Source: Lachnospira eligens (GTDB lineage Bacteria; Bacillota; Clostridia; Lachnospirales; Lachnospiraceae). Taken from it: a DNA stretch of 64,000 bases. Below the pieces are notes generated by a model. It searched no databases. It was not told where the DNA came from and saw nothing but the letters and a program-made list of their open reading frames with translations. The position numbers and the translations under genes were made by a program. Within the stretch, counting starts at the first letter, position 1. Each line of letters starts with the position of its first letter. Location: positions 62,001 to 126,000 of the forward strand of contig NZ_WKRD01000001.1 of NCBI RefSeq assembly GCF_009680455.1, read 5' to 3'. Shown here one piece after another: positions 1 through 8,580 of this stretch.

Positions 1-1581
1 TGACTCTGTAGATGCATTTATAATGACCTTCCTAGCTGCATCATCATTATTAGTACCTTCTACTTTGCATGTTCCGTCACCATTATCTGTTAACTTCACA
101 TATGCCTTATCTTCGTCTGATACGCTGTATGTTATCTTCTGTGTTGTATCATTAGTTCCATAGAAATAGTTAACTGTTCCTCCTATTGAAGCTGTTTCCT
201 TTCCAGATTCAATCTCTGTGACATCTGATGTTATTGAAAGCTGTGTTGCAACTGTGTCCTGTCCGGCTGCTTTAATTACATCCCTAACTCCTAATGGATC
301 CCAGTCGTCACTGCCCTTTAAAAGATTGTATGTGTTGTAATATGTCTTACCACCTGACACAACCTTGTAGGCATCAAGTACTGACTTGCCTGTCATATCA
401 ACGGTTTCTTTAGCACCCTCACCACCGATTGTGATGCTCTGTCCATTATGAATTATGTTGCTCTGATAACACTTTAATGAAGTTGATGGTGTTTTAGTCC
501 ATCCAATTGATATAGGTACACTTAAATTACTGTTATATACACAGTCTACTGCGGTAATTGTGCCGCCTTCCTTAGTAAAGAACTGTGTAGGTTCAGCTTC
601 AACATTTAATATCTTACAATTAAATGTACAACCTAAAAATGTTGAACCTGTACCATATGATGAATATAATGGTCTGTTTCCGTAGAAATCAAAATCGCAT
701 CCTACATATACAGCATTTGCATTAAGGGCATCATCTGTACTTTCAAAATGACAGTTGTTATAAAGACTTCTTGATGCTCCATTTATTGGGTCAAGATTAA
801 GTCTGCTTATGAAGTTACAGTTATCTGCAAACATCTTGTCTCCTGAAACATCAGCAAGCTGTGCCTGTGTGATTGTCTCTGTTCTCTTTGCCTGATTAAG
901 CTCACTCATAAGCGGATAATCAAGGTCAACGCTACAATAGTTACCTATTGTTATGTTCTTAACTGTAAGTGCACCGCTGCAGTTGAATCTGAACATTGTG
1001 TAGTTACCGTTAGAGGCATGTGACTGTCCTCTGTTTCCTGCTAATACAACATTATCAGGATTTCCTGTAAGACCTTTGATAGTAAGATATTCTGAATTAA
1101 CAACCATTCCATAAGGTACTGAATATCCCTCGGTCTTCTGTACTGTATCTGTTGCTGCCGGATCATCAATCCAATACACATATGGTGCAACATATACTGT
1201 CATTGGTTTGTCTGCTGTTCCATTCTTTAATGCATCTGCTGACAATGCCTTAGTAATATCGTTATATACATATGGGTACTGGGCAGCAAGCTCATCTGAT
1301 AACGATCCATCAAGATATATGGCTGTCTCCGACAACTGGATTGTCTCACCCTGATACTTAATGTAAGTTCCACCGAATTCAACCGGATCAGAACTGTCCA
1401 TTGGTGTGTAACCTTCTAATGTTTTGTTAATGTCTTTTACTGCTGAATACCTTGCAGTTTTTACTCCTGTTTCCTGTGCAAATGCATAGTATCCCTGTAA
1501 TGGAGCTAAGTTGCCTGCAACAAGAACGCCAGTCATGACACTGACAGCAACAGAAGCAATAATTTTGTTTCTTCGTATCAT
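1..1581 (-). CDS. Secreted right-handed beta-helix polysaccharide protein, 3' end outside window
   Basis: The reading frame is open for 527 codons from an ATG at 1581 to the window edge, so the C-terminus is missing. An AGGAGG ribosome site sits just upstream. Residues 1-36 form a signal peptide: a basic MIRRNK start, a hydrophobic core, then a small-residue region ending near AFAQ. Residues 110-400 carry short repeated beta-strand rungs with Asn and Cys ladders (for example YVGCDFDFYG and FLGCTFNCK), typical of pectin-lyase-fold enzymes such as pectate lyases and pectinesterases. From about residue 435 the sequence looks like a bacterial Ig-like domain. Divergence from an AraC gene and a nearby lyase-like gene supports a role in pectin breakdown outside the cell. 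I cannot name the catalytic residues or the exact family, and a non-catalytic binding protein is possible. Confidence 0.75.
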   Translation of the reverse strand, partial: MIRRNKIIASVAVSVMTGVLVAGNLAPLQGYYAFAQETGVKTARYSAVKDINKTLEGYTPMDSSDPVEFGGTYIKYQGETIQLSETAIYLDGSLSDELAAQYPYVYNDITKALSADALKNGTADKPMTVYVAPYVYWIDDPAATDTVQKTEGYSVPYGMVVNSEYLTIKGLTGNPDNVVLAGNRGQSHASNGNYTMFRFNCSGALTVKNITIGNYCSVDLDYPLMSELNQAKRTETITQAQLADVSGDKMFADNCNFISRLNLDPINGASRSLYNNCHFESTDDALNANAVYVGCDFDFYGNRPLYSSYGTGSTFLGCTFNCKILNVEAEPTQFFTKEGGTITAVDCVYNSNLSVPISIGWTKTPSTSLKCYQSNIIHNGQSITIGGEGAKETVDMTGKSVLDAYKVVSGGKTYYNTYNLLKGSDDWDPLGVRDVIKAAGQDTVATQLSITSDVTEIESGKETASIGGTVNYFYGTNDTTQKITYSVSDEDKAYVKLTDNGDGTCKVEGTNNDDAARKVIINASTES

Positions 1582-1791
1582 ATTATTCCTCCTTAATATT
1601 AAATTGTTTCTGCTTCTTAAGATGCTTTTATTATATTCACATTGTTTTTTTATAGATACAAAAAAACAGCACGAAATCTTTCAAAATCAAAAAAATATGT
1701 AAAAAATCAGTAACAGTTTCTCTATAAACGACCTATAATCAGTATATGATTTTGCTTCGTAAGATATTATTCATATACCAAGGAGACGGCA

Positions 1792-2613
1792 ATGTACCAT
1801 TTTATTAATGACAATTTCCACACGGATATTGCTACTGTGCCACCATCTTATAAAATGAAACATTTTCATGAACATAACAGATGGGAGCTGATGTTTATAT
1901 ATTCTGGTTCCTGCACACTTTATGTAGGTGATGAAATATATATGTTAAATTCTGGCGGACTTGCTCTTATCCCACCAGACATGGCGCACATGACTACTTA
2001 CCTCGCCGGAAGTGACCATACAAGATATGTGTTATATTTTAATAATGATGAATTAAAGTGGATTGCTGATGATTCCTCTCAGGATATAGAAAGCATTTTC
2101 CATAAACATCCTGTTATCCATATACCAGAAAGACGACTTGATTATATATCATCAATTATCCAGAAGATTTCTTATAAACACAATGGTGTAGATAGTCTGT
2201 CTTTATCTTTCATACATTCTTATTTTCATGAACTTATACTTTTTATTCTGCGCTGTCAGATGTATGAAGATAATGTTATTACGAAAATGGATACAGGTAA
2301 TGAACTTATCCAGAAGGTTATTGAATATATTATCGAGAATTATCACAATGACATAACTATGGCTGCTACTGCAGAACTATTTAATATGAGTGAATCGAGC
2401 CTTTCCAAGAAATTTAAGGCTTTTACAGGCTTCAGATTCAGAGAGTATCTTATTAATGTAAGAACGCACGCAGCAGCAGACCTTTTAGTCAACACCAGCC
2501 TCTCTATTACTGAGATTGCTGACAAATGCGGTTTCGCCGACAGTAATACTATGGGCGGCACATTTAAAAAAATCATGGGCGAAGCGCCCGGAAGCTACAG
2601 AAAGAGCCATTAA
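1792..2613 (+). CDS. AraC-family transcriptional regulator
   Basis: This 273-residue protein has the standard two-part AraC layout. Residues 20-95 resemble a cupin sugar-sensing domain, with a His-rich stretch HFHEHNRWEL at 24-33 and PPDMAH at 61-66. Residues 170-273 contain two helix-turn-helix units: one around MSESSLSKKFK, the second ending in the family hallmark region ITEIADKCGFAD. The start is supported by AAGGAGA eight bases upstream. A possible promoter -10 hexamer TATAAT lies at 1734-1739 with a poor -35. It is divergent from the beta-helix gene and 32 bases upstream of the lyase-like gene, so it probably controls both in response to a pectin-derived sugar. That ligand is inference. 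Confidence 0.9.
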   Translation: MYHFINDNFHTDIATVPPSYKMKHFHEHNRWELMFIYSGSCTLYVGDEIYMLNSGGLALIPPDMAHMTTYLAGSDHTRYVLYFNNDELKWIADDSSQDIESIFHKHPVIHIPERRLDYISSIIQKISYKHNGVDSLSLSFIHSYFHELILFILRCQMYEDNVITKMDTGNELIQKVIEYIIENYHNDITMAATAELFNMSESSLSKKFKAFTGFRFREYLINVRTHAAADLLVNTSLSITEIADKCGFADSNTMGGTFKKIMGEAPGSYRKSH

Positions 2614-2645
2614 TTATATTTTTTTATTTTGGAATGGAGGTTATT

Positions 2646-4664
2646 ATGGCAGATTTTATTTTACTTGATGAAGATTTCTCTGATTTTCCTATTGGTGAAT
2701 TTCCTTATGATAAGAATCATTCGGCAATGGGTGAGTATCATTTTATCCATTATCCTGGATATTATGGTAAATGGTATGACCCGGTATGCAACCACACTTA
2801 TAACGGTCAGGGGGCTTCCTGGATTATTTCTGAATATAATGGAAAACATTTTATGGAGCAGATGCGTATCCGCAATGACAAGCCTCACCGCACATTTCCT
2901 ATGCTCACAAGCGGTGACAGATTCTGGCGCGATTATACTATAACTGCAAGTGTGCGTATGTTTACTACCAAATGGGGCAATGCCGGCATTGGTTTTTGTT
3001 GTCAAAACTCTGCTAATCTTCTTGTCCTTGTTTTTGAAGAGCATGAGTTAAGACTTGAGTATCGTCATAAGGAGGAGGTTACTGTACTCGATTCTGTACC
3101 TTTTGATTACAACTGTGATGATACTTATGTACTTAAGGCTGAGATTAAAGGCAGCCATGTTATATGCAGTGTTGATGATAAGGTTTATTTTGACCTTGAC
3201 ACTGAATATGCAAGGCAGGGTGGCAAGGTTGCCATTACTGCAACTATCCCTACACAGTTTGGTTTTGTAAATGTTACTACTTCTGAAAGTACTGCTGCTT
3301 CTATTGATGCTGCAAGAAATGCTTATAAAGCTGAATGTGAAGATGCACAGGCACATTATCCTAAGATGAAGCTTCTTAAGAAAATTGACCTTAAAGGCTG
3401 CGGCACCGGAAGACAGCTTCGTTTCGGTCATCTTCTTGGCAATGGCGAGTATCAGATGGTTATGGCTCAGTGCCAGAAAAGAGTAAACCGTGATGCTTAT
3501 GGAACAATCAGCTGTCTCACCGCATTTGACCTTGATGGCAATATATTATGGCAGCATGGTGAACCTACTGATAATCACGACATTGGAACTATATCAGCAG
3601 ATATGCCTATGCAGATATATGATATTGACGGTGATGGCTTTGATGAGGTTATTACAGCCAAGAATTTTGAAGTGCTGATTCTTGATGGCAAAACAGGTGA
3701 AGTGAAGAAACGTGCCAAAACACCTTTCTCTTCACCAGAAGAGGACGGAACTATTATCGGTGTTCCTGATAAAATCTACGCATTTGACAGAATTAATCCT
3801 GATGGTATGCGTATATGTAATTTCCGTGGTCTTGACAAGCCACGCGATATTCTCATTAAGGACCGTTATTGCAGAGTATATGCACTTAACGATGACCTTG
3901 AGGTTATGTGGCATTTCCAGAGTGATAAGAATACCGGACATTTTCCTTTTGCAATTGATATTAACGGAGATGGACATGATGAACTTTTAGTTGGTTATAA
4001 CATGCTTGACTGCCACGGTAATAAAATGTGGACTATGCCTGTTAATGAAGACCATATTGATGAGATTGTTCCAGGCAGATTTGAGTCAGGACCACACAAA
4101 GGTACTAAATTCTTTGCCTGTGTTGCCGGAAAGGAAGGATTCCTGATATCTGATTTTAACGGAAAGCTTCTTAAGAAGGACGGCATAGGTCATGCACAGC
4201 GTGTAAGTCTTGCTAATTATCTTCCTAACCGCCCGGGCTATGAAATGGTTGTTGTTAATTTCTGGGGACACCAGGGAATTATATATTTCTATGACAGCGA
4301 GGGTAATCAGTTATGGGAAATGGAGAACGAGCTTAATGGTAATCTCTTAACTCCTGTAAACTGGACTGGTGACGGTCAGGACTTCATCCTTCTTAATGCT
4401 GATATAGAGCGCGGAGGAATGATTGATGGCAATGGTATCCAGGTTGTTAAATTCCCTGATGATGGTCATCCTACCATGTGTGCTGAAGCTGTAAACCTCT
4501 ACGGCGATGCCCGTGATGAGATTGTCACATGGGATTATGATTCTATGTACATATATACACAGGATGATGCACCTAAGGATGATGTATATACACCTTTCAA
4601 GTATCCTGATTATAATGCTTCTAATTACCGCGGTGAATACTCTTACCGTGAGAAATGGTGGTAA
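2646..4664 (+). CDS. Rhamnogalacturonan-lyase-like beta-propeller protein
   Basis: The better start is the ATG at 2646, because GGAGG lies five bases before it; an upstream in-frame ATG at 2634 overlaps that site. The protein is then 672 residues with no signal peptide, so it is probably cytoplasmic. Residues 1-215 look like a jelly-roll (LamG/DUF1080-like) domain. Residues 250-672 form blades of a beta-propeller with calcium-loop motifs DIDGDGFDEV near 326 and DINGDGHDEL near 437, as in PL11 rhamnogalacturonan lyases and FG-GAP proteins. The end, with a RDEIVTWD region followed by YIYTQDD, also fits PL11 proteins. It would act on imported pectin oligosaccharides. The PL11 link is by pattern only; a non-enzymatic propeller is possible. 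Confidence 0.6.
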   Translation: MADFILLDEDFSDFPIGEFPYDKNHSAMGEYHFIHYPGYYGKWYDPVCNHTYNGQGASWIISEYNGKHFMEQMRIRNDKPHRTFPMLTSGDRFWRDYTITASVRMFTTKWGNAGIGFCCQNSANLLVLVFEEHELRLEYRHKEEVTVLDSVPFDYNCDDTYVLKAEIKGSHVICSVDDKVYFDLDTEYARQGGKVAITATIPTQFGFVNVTTSESTAASIDAARNAYKAECEDAQAHYPKMKLLKKIDLKGCGTGRQLRFGHLLGNGEYQMVMAQCQKRVNRDAYGTISCLTAFDLDGNILWQHGEPTDNHDIGTISADMPMQIYDIDGDGFDEVITAKNFEVLILDGKTGEVKKRAKTPFSSPEEDGTIIGVPDKIYAFDRINPDGMRICNFRGLDKPRDILIKDRYCRVYALNDDLEVMWHFQSDKNTGHFPFAIDINGDGHDELLVGYNMLDCHGNKMWTMPVNEDHIDEIVPGRFESGPHKGTKFFACVAGKEGFLISDFNGKLLKKDGIGHAQRVSLANYLPNRPGYEMVVVNFWGHQGIIYFYDSEGNQLWEMENELNGNLLTPVNWTGDGQDFILLNADIERGGMIDGNGIQVVKFPDDGHPTMCAEAVNLYGDARDEIVTWDYDSMYIYTQDDAPKDDVYTPFKYPDYNASNYRGEYSYREKWW

Positions 4665-4686
4665 AATTAAGACTATAAATGACTAA

Positions 4687-4721
4687 CAGGGTTGCAGAGT
4701 ATATAACACTCTGCAACCCTG
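4687..4721. terminator. Perfect 14-bp hairpin between convergent genes
   Basis: Arms at 4687-4700 and 4708-4721 are exact inverted repeats around a 7-base loop. It lies 22 bases after the lyase-like gene and 16 bases after the end of the convergent HAD gene, so it can serve both. The minus-strand exit is T-rich; no long T-run follows on the plus strand. Confidence 0.7.
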
Positions 4722-4737
4722 CTGTATAATAAGTCCA

Positions 4738-5514
4738 TCAACATTTAATGAGTTTTTTCTCCAGACAGTAATGATACACTCCGTCTTCTTCAACGGATTT
4801 ACATATGACATCTGCTCTTGCTTTGACTTCATCAATGGCATTCCCCATGGCCACTCCTGTACCAACAGCTTCTAGCATTTCAATATCATTTCTACCATCA
4901 CCAAAAGCAATCGCCTCATCTTTCGATAATCCATAATAATTAAGCACTGCATTTACAGCATTTCCCTTACCACAATTCAATGGAATTATATCTGCTGCTT
5001 TATCCCACCATGCAGTTATCTGGGTATTTTCAGTTCCTTGCAGTATCTGGGCGTATTCTTCTTTTCTGCACGCACACATAATCTGGTAAATATCTTCTTT
5101 ACATAACTCATCAAAATTATCTGCAATTGTCAATGTTTCATTTCCAAATTTAAAGTACTCTTCCAGATGCTCATCTGTGCCATTAGTAACAATAAAATGC
5201 TCATTGCTGATTGCAGCTGCTCTGTTCATTTTATTAAGATTTTGAATTATTTGATGTTTATCATTATTATTCAAGGGATTCCTGAAAATAATCTTTTCTC
5301 CAGCCATTACATATGAACCATTAAATGTAAGCAGCACATCAAATGTAATATCTTTGAATTTAGGGATTGAAAGATAGCCTCTGCCAGTTGCCATACAAAG
5401 CAATATTCCATTCTGGTGAAGAGAATTTAACGCTTTAACTGTTTTATCTGTCGGTTCTTTACATCCCATTTTCAACAATGTTCCATCTATATCGAAAAAT
5501 GCTATTTTAATCAT
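4738..5514 (-). CDS. Cof-type HAD-superfamily hydrolase
   Basis: A 258-residue cytoplasmic phosphatase of the Cof/YidA type. Motif I is FFDIDGTLL at residues 6-14, supplying the nucleophile and acid Asp pair. Motif II is MATGRG near 41. Motif III/IV is the Lys in NCGKGNAV near 182 with FGDGRNDIEML near 200. The C2-type cap lies between them. These enzymes act on small phosphorylated metabolites such as sugar phosphates or flavin mononucleotide; the substrate cannot be read from sequence. An AGGAGAG ribosome site precedes the ATG. It appears to be a single-gene unit, separated from the lyase gene by a shared hairpin. Confidence 0.9.
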   Translation of the reverse strand: MIKIAFFDIDGTLLKMGCKEPTDKTVKALNSLHQNGILLCMATGRGYLSIPKFKDITFDVLLTFNGSYVMAGEKIIFRNPLNNNDKHQIIQNLNKMNRAAAISNEHFIVTNGTDEHLEEYFKFGNETLTIADNFDELCKEDIYQIMCACRKEEYAQILQGTENTQITAWWDKAADIIPLNCGKGNAVNAVLNYYGLSKDEAIAFGDGRNDIEMLEAVGTGVAMGNAIDEVKARADVICKSVEEDGVYHYCLEKKLIKC

Positions 5515-5600
5515 ATATTGCTCTCCTGTACTGTATGATATAATACATTGTTATTTCCGTAACTACCTTGTCTATTACTTTTAAACCAACATAAAAACAA

Positions 5601-6152
5601 CTATAATAAATTCAATATATCCTGTTCACTCCAATACTCATTAGGATATATTGAAAAGTCTTCTTTATGCTTGCGAATAATCCTTTGAGGAGTATCGGTG
5701 TTGTCATACACATGCATAATGTCACATATATCGATTAACTTTTTAATATTATTAATTGATTTATAATATCTATCTATCACTTTTGATTTCTCTACGTCAT
5801 GTCCTCCGGCAGCAACCCTTGATTTTATTCTTGCTATATTAATCTGAGGATCTATTGTAAGAACAAATACACACTTAATAAAGTATCCTTCTTTTTTAGC
5901 TTTTCTTAATATTTCCATCTTATAGTCTGATGACAATACTGTTTCAAATGTAAAATCCTCTTTCTTTTTAATAGACTCATATCGCATTTTATCAGCAAGA
6001 ATTGCAGCTTCCATATTATCCATTCCAGTAGATGCAACTATATCATCCGCATTAGTGTATTTACCAACCTTTTCAAAAAAAGCTGTTATTGTACTCTTTC
6101 CTGATCAATTAGGGCCTGCTAAGACAAGTACCATTGGCTTTCTATTCTGCAT
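5601..6152 (-). pseudogene. Zeta-toxin-like kinase with TGA stop inside Walker A
   Basis: Reading from the ATG at 6152 gives MQNRKPMVLVLAGPN, then a TGA codon at 6107-6105, then SGKST and a full kinase-like remainder to 5601 (184 codons including the internal TGA and final stop). The family motif is GPNGSGKST, so one GGA-to-TGA change has removed the loop glycine. Downstream features fit zeta-type P-loop kinases: NADDI near 33, FTFETVLSS near 67, and a C-terminal RIIRKHKEDF. The start overlaps the end of the upstream small gene by 11 bases, the usual arrangement of a toxin-antitoxin pair. Translation restarting at the ATG at 6023 would lack the ATP site. The protein is therefore probably inactive unless TGA is read through. 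Confidence 0.8.
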
Positions 6153-6372
6153 ATTTTCTATCTCCATTTGCATATTCGATATATGCAGCCTTCTTTTCTT
6201 TATCATAACCTGCTATCGGTTTTTTACAGATTTTAGCCTTATTTATCGCTGCCTTAACTGCTTCAACTGCCCTTCTATCCATCTCACTATCAGATACGCT
6301 AAGTATTTCTTTCTCTTCTTGACGAGATATAACTTTTATTATTCTTCCATTTTTCGTGCTCACTGTTGTCAT
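6142..6372 (-). CDS. Small antitoxin-like protein upstream of zeta-like kinase
   Basis: The ATG at 6372 (76 residues) is preferred over the in-frame ATG at 6381, because AAAGGG ends nine bases before it. The protein is soluble and rich in Lys and Glu. It ends in an aromatic stretch, AAYIEYANGDRKYAE, with no recognised catalytic motif. Its 11-base overlap with the kinase start shows co-translation. Small proteins of this size commonly sit in front of zeta-like kinases in Firmicutes and are presumed antitoxins. I recognise the arrangement rather than the protein itself. Confidence 0.6.
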   Translation of the reverse strand: MTTVSTKNGRIIKVISRQEEKEILSVSDSEMDRRAVEAVKAAINKAKICKKPIAGYDKEKKAAYIEYANGDRKYAE

Positions 6373-6464
6373 TAAAAACATCCCTTTCTAAAATAGATAT
6401 AGCATAATTATTATATGGTTAAAACAACAATATTCTTCTTTATTTATTGTACCACAGTTCTTAC

Positions 6465-6499
6465 AAAAAAACACCCCAGGACAAAAAGTCCTGGGGTGT
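6465..6499 (-). terminator. rpsI: Rho-independent terminator, probably the original end of the rpsI operon
   Basis: Arms at 6471-6482 and 6488-6499 form a perfect 12-bp GC-rich stem with a 5-base loop. On the minus strand a run of seven Ts follows. No minus-strand gene lies just upstream of it in the present arrangement, only a copy of the rpsI tail. The simplest reading is that it once ended the rplM-rpsI transcript and was displaced by the insertion. Confidence 0.8.
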
Positions 6500-6541
6500 A
6501 ATATACTTTTCTTAAACGCCATAAGACGCTTTGGATTGTAA

Positions 6542-6558
6542 ATATTATCTCTTTGAGA
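6542..6558. repeat. rpsI-tail direct repeat, distal attachment site
   Basis: These 17 bases, ATATTATCTCTTTGAGA, are identical to the last bases of rpsI with its stop at 17004-17020. Together with the 14-base copy at 12376 they mark the insertion boundaries. The sequence on its left runs to the presumed native terminator, so this copy is the chromosome-side junction. Confidence 0.8.
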
Positions 6559-6706
6559 GCGTTTGTATAGCTTGAAAAGCCTGAAAACAAGGGATCCCTC
6601 ACAGCAAATGTTGCATACGTGTTTTACACGTTAGACTGCCCAGGGCGTTCCACGGCTTCTGTGTTCTTATAAGTAAACCTATATTATTACACGAAAGGAG
6701 CTACTT

Positions 6707-6949
6707 ATGATTAAAATAATCTTTGTAATGTATAACCATGAAACCGACTGTGTCAATGTCAGCCTCGACGATAAAATCCATGTTTCTTTTAACTGTCAAA
6801 AATGTAATGCATCCGTTCATTTAGACGAGCCTTCTGATATTGCCTATCTTATACGGCTTGCTAGAGAAGAACTGGGGCTATATGCTAAATTAGCCTCCAG
6901 AGATGGAGGATTGCAAGGGTATGTTGAGGCGATGGGGGAGTTTAATTAA
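6707..6949 (+). CDS. Small DUF6061-like protein of mobile elements
   Basis: An 80-residue soluble protein with a strong GAAAGGAG site before the ATG. The pattern YN..TDCVNVSLDD near residue 9, then a C-x-x-C pair (NCQKC, 30-34), then YLI and GLYAKLASRDGGLQGYV, resembles DUF6061-type proteins that travel on Firmicutes mobile elements. No enzymatic motif is present. It is the first gene inside the left element and has no operon partner on its strand. The function is unknown and the family assignment is from pattern memory. Confidence 0.55.
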   Translation: MIKIIFVMYNHETDCVNVSLDDKIHVSFNCQKCNASVHLDEPSDIAYLIRLAREELGLYAKLASRDGGLQGYVEAMGEFN

Positions 6950-6984
6950 ACACCTCCGAATATATCCACCGAAAATGATTATAT

Positions 6985-7560
6985 TTATAAAGATATCCCT
7001 TCCAATTTGGATGTATATTCCCGTACTTTTACAATAGTGTCATTATATTTCTGATATATTTCATTCGCTTCACAAACATCGTTTTTAGTTTCATTCGTAC
7101 TACTCCTCTGCTCTTCACCCCATTGAACTAATAATTTTCTACTCATTTCATAGATGTTCAAAAAATCATTGTAAATATCTTCTTGAATAAAAGGTGCAGA
7201 AGAGTATAATTCACTAACAGCTTGATATGCCAAATAATTAATTTCCCCCATTTCTTTGTCTTGCATATGGTCTAATTTATATTTATCTATGTTCGAAGCT
7301 TTGACCATTATCTGTAATACTAATTCGCCATATTTTCGTGACAATTGCTTATATATTTCAAATTCAGCATCAAACCTAACTTGACTTATATATTGCTTTT
7401 TATCAATATCAGACTGAAAAACAGCAAATTTCTCTGTGTATTTTCTCTCAAATCTTTTTTCAATAGACGCTACCGATAATTTAACAACAGCAATAATAAT
7501 TCCACCTATTCCACCTGCGCTTATCACACATGCCAGAGCTACTTCCATTATTATATCCAA
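6985..7560 (-). CDS. Single-pass membrane protein with helical cytoplasmic domain
   Basis: GGAGG sits eight bases before a TTG at 7560, giving 191 residues. An upstream in-frame ATG at 7590 would add ten residues but has no clear ribosome site. Residues 3-25 form one transmembrane helix (IIMEVALACVISAGGIGGII). The rest is charged and mostly helical, with likely coiled coil around residues 30-60, followed by YLAYQAVSELYSSAPFIQEDIYNDF. It has no family motif I know. It follows the restriction-modification genes on the same strand after a 204-base gap. Similar anchored helical proteins occur in defence islands, but a defence role is only a suggestion. Confidence 0.6.
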   Translation of the reverse strand: MDIIMEVALACVISAGGIGGIIIAVVKLSVASIEKRFERKYTEKFAVFQSDIDKKQYISQVRFDAEFEIYKQLSRKYGELVLQIMVKASNIDKYKLDHMQDKEMGEINYLAYQAVSELYSSAPFIQEDIYNDFLNIYEMSRKLLVQWGEEQRSSTNETKNDVCEANEIYQKYNDTIVKVREYTSKLEGISL

Positions 7561-7764
7561 TACATAAACCTCCATTTTTCTAATGACCATTACAAAACAT
7601 CATTTTAATAATTTTCATGCACGCTCCGAATTGCTCAAAATCGTCCTTTACGAGAAAGGAGCTTTATATGTTTTTTCATCCAAAAATCCTAGTATAAATT
7701 TTATATACCCCTTATCATTTGGAATCACTACCTTCTTCTGTTGAAATATAATCGTTTACTCTTT

Positions 7765-8577
7765 TTATTTAAAGTACAATACTTTTATACGTTCCAATGC
7801 TTCTTTGATATATTCCGAACTCTTCTTATACTGTTCAAACACAATATTGAAGCCCTCTGGATCATCACATACAAAGTTCCAGTAATCTTTTCCAATCAGC
7901 AGTTCGTCTTCAGCAAAAAACTGCTTCACCCTTTCCTGCTTCCATTCAGAGTTTTCACCATACTTATTATAAGCCGTCCCAAAAAATAACTTTATCTTAT
8001 CATTGGGCTTATCTATTAACGAATTTTTAAGAATAAAATACTCTTGTAACATTGCAAGCTTTTCAGTTTTTGCCTTTTTATTATCCAAATCACCACCAGC
8101 TTTAAGTTCTATCAAATAATGCTCATTTTTCTCATTATTATAAAAATAATGGTCTGTCACATGCGATTTTTCAAAGCTTCGTGTGTCCGCCGGTATCATA
8201 CAAGTAAAATCACAATAATCGGAAGTCATTGGCTTTCTATGTTTTTCATATTCTAAAATGATATAATCCATATGCTGTGATTGCTGTGGTAACAAGAATG
8301 AATCTATATTACCACGCACATCATAAGATAACTTTGCCACTTCATTTCCTATTTTTTCTAAAACCTTTCCAAACGAACTGTCAAAGCTTCTAACAAACGC
8401 ACTATAAAACATAAACTCTTTACCTAGTTCTGCAACGAAACAATTATTCTTCTTACTGTTAATAACCCCTTCAGGGTCATTTACTTCATTAGTAAATCTA
8501 GCTTCATAACTATCCGCAAATTTCTTTATCTCTCGATCGACAATATTCTGTATTGAAACCTTTTTTGCTTCATCCAT
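7765..8577 (-). CDS. TdeIII-family type II restriction endonuclease
   Basis: A 270-residue protein with the conserved core YLIELKAGGDLDNKKA near residue 153, which matches my memory of the TdeIII restriction-enzyme family. The ELK is the distal half of a PD-(D/E)xK nuclease site; the Asp in MDYIILEYEKH or DFTC upstream may supply the other metal ligand. The gene starts three bases after the methylase stop, so the two are co-translated. TdeIII itself is known for GGNCC, which an adenine methylase could not protect, so this enzyme's target is probably different. Its job is to cut unmodified invading DNA. Confidence 0.75.
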   Translation of the reverse strand: MDEAKKVSIQNIVDREIKKFADSYEARFTNEVNDPEGVINSKKNNCFVAELGKEFMFYSAFVRSFDSSFGKVLEKIGNEVAKLSYDVRGNIDSFLLPQQSQHMDYIILEYEKHRKPMTSDYCDFTCMIPADTRSFEKSHVTDHYFYNNEKNEHYLIELKAGGDLDNKKAKTEKLAMLQEYFILKNSLIDKPNDKIKLFFGTAYNKYGENSEWKQERVKQFFAEDELLIGKDYWNFVCDDPEGFNIVFEQYKKSSEYIKEALERIKVLYFK

Positions 8578-8580
8578 TGA

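Larger units (their letters stand above)
6382..6706. other. Gene-free stretch holding native rpsI terminator and left insertion boundary
   Basis: No coding region is visible in these 325 bases. From left to right it holds the AT-rich upstream region of the antitoxin-like gene, a strong minus-strand terminator (6465-6499), a 17-base copy of the rpsI tail (6542-6558), and about 140 bases of element end. That end includes the motif GCTTGAAAAGCC with CAAGGG (about 6571-6595), which resembles the reverse complement of sequence at the 12.3-kb junction. Confidence 0.7.

Noticed and set aside
6105..6107. Selenocysteine reading of the TGA in the kinase
   Set aside because: The family has Gly at this place, one base change explains it, and I saw no obvious SECIS-like hairpin just after it. 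Kept only as an alternative.
6055..6375. Plus-strand open frame of 106 codons opposite the kinase pair
   Set aside because: The minus-strand frames show a clear toxin-antitoxin-like pair with ribosome sites. This frame has a shadow-like Phe/Ile/Cys-rich composition and no ribosome site.
7645..7700. Short frame after a good GAAAGGAG site at about 7660
   Set aside because: It encodes only about nine residues before a stop, so it is probably a decayed leader or element debris.
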